Source: an uncultured bacterium (lineage in GTDB: Bacteria; Actinomycetota; Actinomycetes; S36-B12). Taken from it: DNA of 7,010 nt. A model generated the notes under the pieces. That model saw only the letters and a list, made by a program, of their open reading frames with translations. It searched no databases and was not told where the DNA came from. Positions 1 to 5,031 of this stretch are shown one piece after another. The position numbers were made by a program, and so were the translations under genes. How positions within the stretch are numbered: position 1 is the first letter of the stretch; the number at the start of each line of letters is the position of its first letter. The stretch covers positions 1 to 7,010 of the forward strand of contig CAIVQM010000335.1 in the NCBI GenBank assembly GCA_903908025.1, written 5' to 3'.

Positions 1-473
1 CGTGCGTCGAGGCGCGCCTGGGCCAGCAGCCGCTGCCGGAACGTCGACCACCCTGCTTCGTCGACCCGCGGCACGGACCGAGTGTCGCGGACGTTCTCTG
101 GGCGCCGCCCGGCCTCGCGCAGCGCGATGTGCCCATGTGCGCGGCGTGCCGAACCACCGTCGAGTCGGGCGGCCAGCCGCAGGGCCTGCAAGTGGCCTCT
201 GCCGGTGGCCAGGTGCCCTACTACCAGGCCGGTCCCGAGTACGGGGCCTACGCCCAGGGCTACTACTCGCCGTTCTCCGGGGTCATGACCGCTGTGGTGA
301 TGGGCACGATGCTGAGCAGCATGTGGCATGTCCCCGGGGTCACCGCCTCATCCGGCATGGACAGTGCCGGCTTCGGCGGCGGTGACCAGTCAGGCGGCTG
401 GGGTGGCTTCGGCGGTGGCGGCGGGTTTGGTGATGGCGGTTTCGGTGGTGGCGACTTCGGTGGTGGCGACTAG
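1..473 (+). CDS. C-terminal part of a Cys-containing protein with glycine-rich tail (5' end outside window)
   Basis: The reading frame is open from base 3 to the TAG at 471-473, giving 156 visible residues with no upstream stop, so the N-terminus lies outside the window. In order I see a segment with CFVDPRHGPS (visible residues 18-27) and APPG, then a CxxC pair (MCAAC, 45-49). A VPYYQAGPEYGAYAQGYY stretch follows (71-88), then a hydrophobic segment at about 91-111 that could be membrane-associated. The tail from about 124 to the end is almost only Gly, Phe and Asp. The layout resembles uncharacterised actinobacterial envelope proteins that share a Cys/His-containing 'DPRHGP...WAPP' module and end in Gly-rich repeats; this is from memory. 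The Cys/His residues could bind a metal (inference). The function is unknown. Choosing this frame is well supported, because the low-complexity tail and the stop fit it and the other frames give Arg/Ala-rich shadows. Confidence 0.72.
   Translation, partial: CVEARLGQQPLPERRPPCFVDPRHGPSVADVLWAPPGLAQRDVPMCAACRTTVESGGQPQGLQVASAGGQVPYYQAGPEYGAYAQGYYSPFSGVMTAVVMGTMLSSMWHVPGVTASSGMDSAGFGGGDQSGGWGGFGGGGGFGDGGFGGGDFGGGD
441..470 (+). repeat. 15-nt perfect tandem repeat encoding (FGGGD)x2
   Basis: Bases 441-455 and 456-470 are identical copies of TTCGGTGGTGGCGAC. They encode FGGGD twice and lie directly before the stop codon of the partial gene. Related degenerate Gly/Phe units continue upstream to about 372. 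A repeat of exact codon multiples can expand or contract without breaking the frame. Confidence 0.85.
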
Positions 474-563
474 GTGACGCCCGTTCTGCTCCCAGCCGCT
501 AGCGCTTCGCGTTCGCCGGGTATCCATAGGTAGCCGTTCCCTATCCCCGCGCCACCCCTTGTC

Positions 564-595
564 GTGACGTTTCCCACCAAGTCGCGGCGTAGGGT
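564..595 (+). promoter_or_regulatory. Possible promoter for the small intergenic unit
   Basis: GTGACG at 564-569 matches TTGACA at four of six positions. TAGGGT at 590-595 fits the TANNNT form of actinobacterial -10 boxes. The 20-nt spacer is longer than ideal, so the -35 call is weak. A start of transcription near 601-603 would leave about 20 nt before the GTG at 622, including AGGAG at 606-610. Confidence 0.25.
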
Positions 596-621
596 GAAAT
601 TAGATAGGAGAATGGACCGGG

Positions 622-717
622 GTGACTGTGATGCGCATGCGGATGCAGCAACGACCGCAGGCCGCTCCGTTGACCAGAGTCTGGACCGAGGAGTCCACTG
701 ACGCTCGCGCCGGCTAG
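622..717 (+). CDS. Possible 31-residue peptide, unrecognised
   Basis: A GTG at 622 lies 11 nt after AGGAG (606-610) and opens a frame of 31 codons ending at TAG 715-717. The peptide begins MTVMRMRMQQ and continues with a basic, then acidic, stretch containing a single Trp. I do not recognise it. It has no hydrophobic segment and no run of one amino acid of the kind seen in classic attenuator leaders. Its stop codon falls in the loop of the terminator-like hairpin at 703-724, so coding frame and hairpin end together. Later GTG (628) or ATG (631) starts are possible but lie farther from the AGGAG. The region could instead be a non-coding RNA or ordinary spacer, so confidence is low. Confidence 0.22.
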   Translation: MTVMRMRMQQRPQAAPLTRVWTEESTDARAG

Positions 718-732
718 CGCGGGCCGTTCTTT
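703..732 (+). terminator. Candidate intrinsic terminator
   Basis: GCTCGCGC (703-710) pairs over eight positions, one of them a G-U pair, with GCGCGGGC (717-724) around the 6-nt loop CGGCTA. The following bases 725-732 read CGTTCTTT, a moderately T-rich tail. A smaller hairpin, TGGAC/GTCCA at 682-686 and 693-697, lies just upstream. A GC-rich stem followed by T residues is the usual intrinsic terminator form, though the T run is interrupted. It would end a transcript coming from the left, either from the partial gene or from the small unit at about 600. Confidence 0.45.
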
Positions 733-812
733 CCGACCCAAGGGCCGTCACATCGTCGGCAGCGCTCAGCGCCCGAGGTGCCGCAGGCCCGCCCTCTTCT
801 CGAGTCTCCGTA

Positions 813-829
813 CGAACGGTCCACGTTCG
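813..829. promoter_or_regulatory. 17-bp inverted repeat, possible operator
   Basis: CGAACG (813-818) and CGTTCG (824-829) are perfect inverted arms around the 5-nt centre GTCCA. The site lies 71 bases before the ATG of the secreted-protein gene and directly beside the TGACGTCA palindrome. The size fits a dimeric regulator. It resembles the actinobacterial LexA box (CGAAC-N4-GTTCG) but the spacing between the CGAAC and GTTCG cores is 7 nt, so it is not a standard LexA site. Confidence 0.35.
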
Positions 830-830
830 G

Positions 831-838
831 TGACGTCA
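831..838. promoter_or_regulatory. TGACGTCA 8-bp palindrome
   Basis: A perfect 8-bp palindrome lies one base after the 17-bp inverted repeat, 61 bases upstream of the ATG at 900. It could be part of a composite regulator site for the secreted-protein gene, but an 8-bp palindrome can also occur by chance. Confidence 0.2.
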
Positions 839-899
839 TTCCCTGGACTGCTCTGGCCGCTCAGGCCTGACGGTGCACCAAGCGTTGATCGGACGCGTC

Positions 900-3056
900 A
901 TGACTACTAGCAGATTCGCCTTCTCTTCAAGGGCCACAGCGGCCGTCGCCGCGCTCGCCCTCCTCACTCTCGGCACGACGGCAACGGCTCCCGCTGCCCG
1001 CGCCGATACCGGCCCCGAGCCGGCTTTCGCGGCCGCTACCAGTTACGCCACCGACATCAACCCCGAGTCCGTCGCCATCGGTGACGTGAACGGTGACGGG
1101 CACCCGGACATCGTCACCGCCAACAGCGGCTACGACAACGTGACCGTCCTCCTTGGCACGGGCACCGGGGCCTTTGAACTCGGTATCCCCTACTCGGTCT
1201 CGACGGTAGGCGAGCCCAACGGAACGCAGCCCGTCTCGGTCGCCCTTGGCGACGTTGACGGTGACGGGCATCCGGACATCGTCACCGCCGACAGCGGAAC
1301 CACCACCGAGGGGCTCGCATGGGGAGTGAGCATCCTGACCAACAAGGGCGACGGCAGCTTCGGCACCCCGCGAGTCCTCCCGGCCGGCGCAAACCCGCTG
1401 TCCGTAGCACTGGGCGACCTCGACGGTGACGGTGTCGCTGACATCGTGACGGCCAATGGTGGAGCAGAGGCTCCGGTCGCGCTGTTCAGCAGGGATGACT
1501 TTGCGGCGCCCGTGAGTCTGGGCGGCGGGGCACAGATGGTCCCCGTGTTCGTCACCCTCAGTGACGTTGATGACGATGGCCTGCTCGACGTTGTTACCGC
1601 GAACAACAGTTACGACGCCGTGAGCATCTATCTCAATGTGGGAGGCACGCTCTCCAGCCTGCCTGTGGTCCTATCGAACGACATCAACTACGCCGAGTCT
1701 GCGGCCCTCGGTGACGTGAACGGTGACGGCCTCACCGACATCGTGGCGAGCATGGGCGGTGCGAATATGGCGGGCTTGTGGCTGGGAACCGGCAATGGTG
1801 CCTTCATCTGGAGCAGCAACTATGAGCTGTACACCGACGAGTATCCGACCGCCATCTCCCTCGGGGACTTCAATGACGACGACTACCTTGACATCGTCAC
1901 CGCGAACGGCGGCACCGACGACGTCACGGTGCTCCTCGGCAACGGGGACGCGACGTTCGGCTACCCATTCGCTTTTGCGACGGGGTCAATGCCGATGTCC
2001 CTGGGCATCGCGGACTTCGACGCCGACAACCGACTCGACATCGTGACCGCCAACGCCGGATCCGAGGACATCAGCGTGCTGCTGAACACGACCGTGCAGC
2101 CCACGCCGCCCACTCCGACTCCCCCGGCCCCGGCCCCCGCACCCCATGACGAGGCGACCGAGACTCCCGAACAGGAAGCAGCCGAGACGCCGGAAGAGGA
2201 GGCCGCCGAGCTGGCGGCCCAGGGCGAACCGGTGGTTCAGTCCGTGCCCCTCAGCACGGTTCCAACTGCGGGTCACGGTGACCTGGTCGTTGACGGTCGC
2301 GCTACCAATCTGTCCATCACGAGCGACCGCGACCACAGCACCGTGGCACTGGCAGGAGCCGGGGCAACCATGTCCCTGCACACCGACACATCGGGTGGCA
2401 CGCAGCTACCCCTCGGTTCGGACGGCAACCTGCTGGTGTCGGAGGACGGAACCGCGGCAGTGCAGGGCACCGGATTCCACCCGCAGACGTGGGTGAGTGT
2501 GTACCTGTTCTCCGAGCCCACCTTCCTGGGGAATCTCCTCGTTGCCGCCGACGGCTCGCTGGAGGGCAGCGTCTCCATGCCAGCCGGCCTCGAAGCCGGG
2601 CGGCACACTCTGCAAGCCAACGGCACCACCACTAACGACGGCGCCTTGTCGGTCACATTCGCGATCACGATGGTGTCACCGGCCATCGCAGCGTCCTACA
2701 CCACGACCTACATCGGCAGCATGCACGTGGCCGTCACGAATGCCCTCCGGCCGACTCGGTCTGGTGTGCCGATCACCGCGGTCGTGCGCGACGTGGCCAG
2801 CGGTGGACTACGGGCCTCCGACGCGATGGCCACTGAACTGAACGCCGAGTGCGGCGTGAAGGCAGCCGTCGTGGCCAAGCCTTCCGGCAAGGTCATTCGC
2901 CCGCTGACCTGCATGCATTACAACGCAGCCCGGGATCGCTTCGAGGACACATGGCATCCCCTGGCCAATGCTCCGAGGTCGGTTAGCGTCGTGGTCACTC
3001 TGGCCACCACCGGCAAGGTCACGACGATGCGTCATCCCGTCCCAGTCCAGAGGTAG
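900..3056 (+). CDS. Secreted seven-repeat FG-GAP/VCBS beta-propeller protein with Ig-like C-terminal region
   Basis: This frame encodes 718 residues. I chose ATG 900 over the upstream GTG 873 because it puts a normal Sec signal peptide at the N-terminus: a basic start, a hydrophobic core at about 14-25, and a likely ARA|D cleavage after residue 35. A GGA at 891-893 is the only ribosome-site hint. Seven calcium-loop motifs of the FG-GAP/VCBS type follow, at 62-70, 118-126, 173-181, 222-230, 272-280, 323-331 and 372-380 (for example DVNGDGHPD). They are spaced 49-56 residues apart, each usually followed by IVTAN, which fits a seven-bladed integrin-like propeller. A Pro/Thr linker (about 400-416) and an acidic repeat (ETPEQEAA/ETPEEEAA, 421-436) come next. 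A beta-rich domain at about 500-592 contains GTGFHPQTWVSVYLFS and is of a kind common in actinobacterial surface proteins. The final region (about 593-718) has only two Cys (651, 671), perhaps a disulphide. There is no LPXTG, terminal membrane anchor or enzyme motif. The likely role is extracellular binding or adhesion; the ligand is unknown. Confidence 0.88.
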   Translation: MTTSRFAFSSRATAAVAALALLTLGTTATAPAARADTGPEPAFAAATSYATDINPESVAIGDVNGDGHPDIVTANSGYDNVTVLLGTGTGAFELGIPYSVSTVGEPNGTQPVSVALGDVDGDGHPDIVTADSGTTTEGLAWGVSILTNKGDGSFGTPRVLPAGANPLSVALGDLDGDGVADIVTANGGAEAPVALFSRDDFAAPVSLGGGAQMVPVFVTLSDVDDDGLLDVVTANNSYDAVSIYLNVGGTLSSLPVVLSNDINYAESAALGDVNGDGLTDIVASMGGANMAGLWLGTGNGAFIWSSNYELYTDEYPTAISLGDFNDDDYLDIVTANGGTDDVTVLLGNGDATFGYPFAFATGSMPMSLGIADFDADNRLDIVTANAGSEDISVLLNTTVQPTPPTPTPPAPAPAPHDEATETPEQEAAETPEEEAAELAAQGEPVVQSVPLSTVPTAGHGDLVVDGRATNLSITSDRDHSTVALAGAGATMSLHTDTSGGTQLPLGSDGNLLVSEDGTAAVQGTGFHPQTWVSVYLFSEPTFLGNLLVAADGSLEGSVSMPAGLEAGRHTLQANGTTTNDGALSVTFAITMVSPAIAASYTTTYIGSMHVAVTNALRPTRSGVPITAVVRDVASGGLRASDAMATELNAECGVKAAVVAKPSGKVIRPLTCMHYNAARDRFEDTWHPLANAPRSVSVVVTLATTGKVTTMRHPVPVQR
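1078..1729 (+). repeat. Direct repeats at DNA level inside the propeller gene
   Basis: Bases 1078-1099 and 1708-1729 are identical over 22 bp. They encode the GDVNGDG part of repeats 1 and 5, exactly 210 codons apart. In addition, the 27 bases from about 1095 (repeat 1) and from about 1263 (repeat 2) differ at a single position, 56 codons apart. Both pairs are in frame, so recombination between copies would remove or add whole propeller repeats. The remaining repeats are more diverged. Confidence 0.8.
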
Positions 3057-3078
3057 TCGGCTGCGACACCCGAGGCAG

Positions 3079-3098
3079 GTGGGGGTCCGCTGGACCAC
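3079..3098. terminator. Possible bidirectional terminator between convergent genes
   Basis: GGTCC (3084-3088) and GGACC (3092-3096) form a perfect 5-bp stem with a 3-nt loop. With a 2-nt G bulge the stem extends to GTGG...CCAC (3079-3098). It lies in the 68-base gap between the stop of the secreted-protein gene and the stop of the minus-strand GGCT-like gene, where both transcripts would need to end. There is no T tract on either side, so support comes from position and pairing only. Confidence 0.35.
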
Positions 3099-3124
3099 GG
3101 GCCCCTACCGTCATCTGCGCTGCG

Positions 3125-3574
3125 TCAGACGGGTGGCTCACAGGGATGCGCCCGGAGTGCGTCCACGTAATCGCGCGGAGCACCTGCCGCCTCAGCAGCG
3201 CCGGCAATCACCTCGATCTGCTCGGCGGCCGGCAGGCCACCCTCATAGGCATCGAGAACGTACAGCCACGCGAGCGGCTCGCCGTCAAGAGTGTGCACGC
3301 GCACGCGGATCTTGCGCCACATACCGAGGTCGATGCCCTCCCAGACATCGAGGGACTGCTCGTCGAATTCGGGGACGTCGTAGAGCATCACGAAGACGGA
3401 ACTGTCGAGGTCCTCCACCACAGTCGCCATGGCACCACCCCAGCCGAGGTCGTCTCCGGCGAAGGTCAGTCGCCAGCCGCGCAGCCAGCCCGTCGCAAAC
3501 ACCGGGGATGCGGGCGCCTTGGATGCCATGCGGTGCGGATCGAGGTTCGATCCGTAGGCGGCGTAGAGAGTCAC
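3125..3574 (-). CDS. Gamma-glutamylcyclotransferase-like (GGCT/AIG2-fold) protein
   Basis: The frame gives 149 residues from a GTG start at 3574-3572. It opens with YAAYGSNLDPHRM (4-16), the YGSNL substrate-binding loop typical of the GGCT/AIG2 fold. The region VWEGIDLGMWRKIRVRV (78-94) carries Glu79, which aligns by position with the usual catalytic glutamate. The length fits small bacterial members. The family removes gamma-glutamyl groups as 5-oxoproline, but many bacterial members have no proven substrate. The frame stays open upstream to about 4237, but that part is antisense to lpdA and lacks any fold motif, so I place the start immediately before YAAYGSN. No good Shine-Dalgarno is present; TACGCT lies exactly 6 nt upstream, suggesting a leaderless message. 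It diverges from lpdA with only 37 bases between starts. Confidence 0.85.
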   Translation of the reverse strand: MTLYAAYGSNLDPHRMASKAPASPVFATGWLRGWRLTFAGDDLGWGGAMATVVEDLDSSVFVMLYDVPEFDEQSLDVWEGIDLGMWRKIRVRVHTLDGEPLAWLYVLDAYEGGLPAAEQIEVIAGAAEAAGAPRDYVDALRAHPCEPPV

Positions 3575-3580
3575 GACACC

Positions 3581-3586
3581 AGCGTA
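3581..3586 (-). promoter_or_regulatory. -10-like hexamer for a leaderless GGCT-like transcript
   Basis: Read on the minus strand, TACGCT fits TANNNT and is followed by 6 nt (GGTGTC) and then the GTG start codon. This spacing would place the transcription start at the first base of the start codon, the arrangement common in actinobacteria. I see no clear -35 box; TTCCGT, 17 nt upstream, is a poor match. Confidence 0.45.
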
Positions 3587-3611
3587 AGGACAGTGGGCCC
3601 CGTACGGAAGA

Positions 3612-5015
3612 ATGCCGCGCGTGACCAGTGTCGTGATCGTGGGTGGCGGGCCGGGCGGATACGAGGCGGCCCTGGTGGCGCGGCAGCTGGGCGCCGATGT
3701 GACCCTCGTCGACCGCGACGGGCCGGGCGGATCCGCCGTCCTGACCGACTGCGTGCCGAGCAAGGCCCTGATCGCCACCGCCAACGTCATCACCGCGGCC
3801 ACCAGCAGCGCGTCCCTCGGCGTGCTGATCCACGGCCTGACGCCGGACCCGTCCCTCGTCGGGGTCGATCTCGCCGCCGTGAACTCCCGGATCAAGGCTC
3901 TGGCCCTCGCGCAGAGCGCCGACATCACCGCCCGCCTCGAACGCGACGGTGTGCGGATAATCGCGGGAGTCGGGCGTTTCGACGAGTCTGGCCGGATCGT
4001 GGCAACCCAGGCCGACGGCAGCACCGAGGTCCTAGCTGCCGACGCCGTGCTCATCGCCACCGGCGCACGTCCGCGCGTGCTGCCCGAGGCGATGCCCGAC
4101 GGCGAGCGCATCCTCACCTGGGAGCAGGTGTACGACCTGCCCGAGGTCCCCGAAGCTCTGATCGTCGTCGGGTCGGGTGTCACCGGCGCAGAGTTCGCTG
4201 GTGCGTACCACGCGCTCGGCAGCTCGGTCACTCTCATCTCCTCGCGCGACCACGTCCTGCCGAGCGAGGATCCGGATGCCGCCAGCGTTCTCGAAGAGGT
4301 CTACGGGCGACGCGGACTTGAGGTGATGAGCCGGTCACGCGCCGTATCCGCACGCCGCACATCCGACGGTGTCGAGGTGACCCTCGAGGGTGGTGCTGTC
4401 GTCACCGGGTCTCACGTCCTGATGGCCGTCGGCTCACTGCCCAACACCGACGCCCTCAACCTCGATGCTGCCGGCATCGAAACGGATGCCGGGGGCTACA
4501 TCACTGTTGACCGCGTGTCTCGCACCTCCCGCCGCGGTGTCTACGCCGCAGGCGACTGCACGGGTGTGCTGATGCTCGCCTCCGTGGCAGCCATGCAGGG
4601 CCGCATCGCCATGTGGCACGCGCTCGGCGACGCCGTCACGCCACTCGAGTTGAACCATGTGTCGAGCACCGTCTTCACCCATCCCGAGATCGCCACGGTC
4701 GGGCTGACGCAGGCCGATCTGGACGCGGGCAGGTTCCGCGGTGATGTGGTCATGGTGCCGCTGGCCGCCAATGCGCGAGCGAAGATGGAGGACCAGCCCG
4801 ACGGCTTCGTCAAGCTCTTCTGCCGCCGCGGATCACGCATCGTCGCCGGCGCCGTCATCGTCAGCCAGCACGCCAGCGAGCTCATCCACCCGCTGACGAT
4901 CGCCGTCGAGCAGCGTCTGACCGTCGACCAGTTGGCGTCCACCTTCACGGTCTACCCCAGCCTCTCCGGTTCGATCGCCGAGGCAGCCCGTCGGATGCAT
5001 ATCGCCGCGGAGTAG
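3612..5015 (+). CDS. lpdA: NAD(P)H:quinone reductase-like flavoprotein LpdA (lipoamide dehydrogenase homologue)
   Basis: The product is a 467-residue class I pyridine nucleotide-disulfide oxidoreductase of normal family length. It shows the N-terminal FAD dinucleotide fold (GGGPGG, 11-16), an NAD(P)-binding fold (GSGVTGAEF, 187-195), the second FAD motif (YAAGDCT, 311-317) and the C-terminal dimerisation domain. The redox-active CxxxxC pair of true lipoamide dehydrogenases is reduced to one Cys (C47 in TDCVPSK). The C-terminal His-Glu dyad is also lost: the YPSLSG segment has Tyr448 and Gly453 there. These changes, and the overall sequence, match my memory of M. tuberculosis LpdA (Rv3303c), described as an NAD(P)H:quinone reductase rather than a lipoamide dehydrogenase. 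The start is uncertain: ATG 3612 has a GGA only 3 nt upstream, while GTG 3621 (464 residues) sits 10 nt after GGAAG (3606-3610) and also fits the family N-terminus. The next gene, punA, starts 16 bases after the stop. Confidence 0.92.
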   Translation: MPRVTSVVIVGGGPGGYEAALVARQLGADVTLVDRDGPGGSAVLTDCVPSKALIATANVITAATSSASLGVLIHGLTPDPSLVGVDLAAVNSRIKALALAQSADITARLERDGVRIIAGVGRFDESGRIVATQADGSTEVLAADAVLIATGARPRVLPEAMPDGERILTWEQVYDLPEVPEALIVVGSGVTGAEFAGAYHALGSSVTLISSRDHVLPSEDPDAASVLEEVYGRRGLEVMSRSRAVSARRTSDGVEVTLEGGAVVTGSHVLMAVGSLPNTDALNLDAAGIETDAGGYITVDRVSRTSRRGVYAAGDCTGVLMLASVAAMQGRIAMWHALGDAVTPLELNHVSSTVFTHPEIATVGLTQADLDAGRFRGDVVMVPLAANARAKMEDQPDGFVKLFCRRGSRIVAGAVIVSQHASELIHPLTIAVEQRLTVDQLASTFTVYPSLSGSIAEAARRMHIAAE

Positions 5016-5019
5016 CGGA

Positions 5020-5025
5020 TATGGT
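5020..5025 (+). promoter_or_regulatory. -10-like hexamer for a leaderless punA transcript
   Basis: TATGGT (TANNNT form) in the lpdA-punA gap is followed by exactly 6 nt (CGCTTC) and then the GTG start of punA. No Shine-Dalgarno lies at a usable distance from that GTG, which favours initiation on a leaderless message. punA may also be reached by read-through from lpdA. Confidence 0.5.
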
Positions 5026-5031
5026 CGCTTC

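Larger units (their letters stand above)
474..899. other. 426-base gap without a confident gene
   Basis: No reading frame here has protein-like composition. The longest, on the minus strand across 470-751, is Arg/Ser/Ala-rich and has no convincing start, so I treat it as chance. The gap holds a possible promoter (564-595), a short frame with an AGGAG sequence ahead of it (622-717), tandem hairpins ending in a T-rich stretch (682-732), a 17-bp inverted repeat (813-829) and the 8-bp palindrome TGACGTCA (831-838). Just after the upstream stop codon there is also a short AGCGC/GCGTT hairpin (about 499-511), too weak to call as a terminator. Confidence 0.6.

Noticed and set aside
474..533. GTG frame starting right after the TAG of the partial gene
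   Set aside because: It encodes only 19 residues, has no Shine-Dalgarno and no recognisable features.
612..701. 29-codon frame from ATG 612
   Set aside because: AGGAG ends just one base before this ATG, too close to serve it; the GTG at 622 in another frame has better spacing.
470..751. Minus-strand 93-residue frame in the intergenic gap
   Set aside because: Its composition is Arg/Ser/Ala-rich, there is no Shine-Dalgarno or motif, and it overlaps the end of the upstream gene.
813..829. LexA (SOS) box
   Set aside because: The CGAAC and GTTCG halves are 7 nt apart instead of the 4 nt of the actinobacterial LexA consensus.
3648..3732. 13-bp direct repeat GGGCCGGGCGGAT in lpdA
   Set aside because: Both copies encode the Gly-Pro-Gly-Gly parts of conserved protein segments, so the match follows from coding constraint and GC bias.
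3575..4237. Minus-strand extension of the GGCT-like frame to a 370-residue protein
   Set aside because: The added 221 residues are Arg/Ser/Thr/Ala-rich, antisense to lpdA and without motifs; the GGCT fold begins right at GTG 3574.
3146..4321. Plus-strand 391-residue open frame
   Set aside because: It runs antisense to the GGCT-like gene and then out of frame through lpdA, and is Arg-rich in the way of GC-rich shadow frames.
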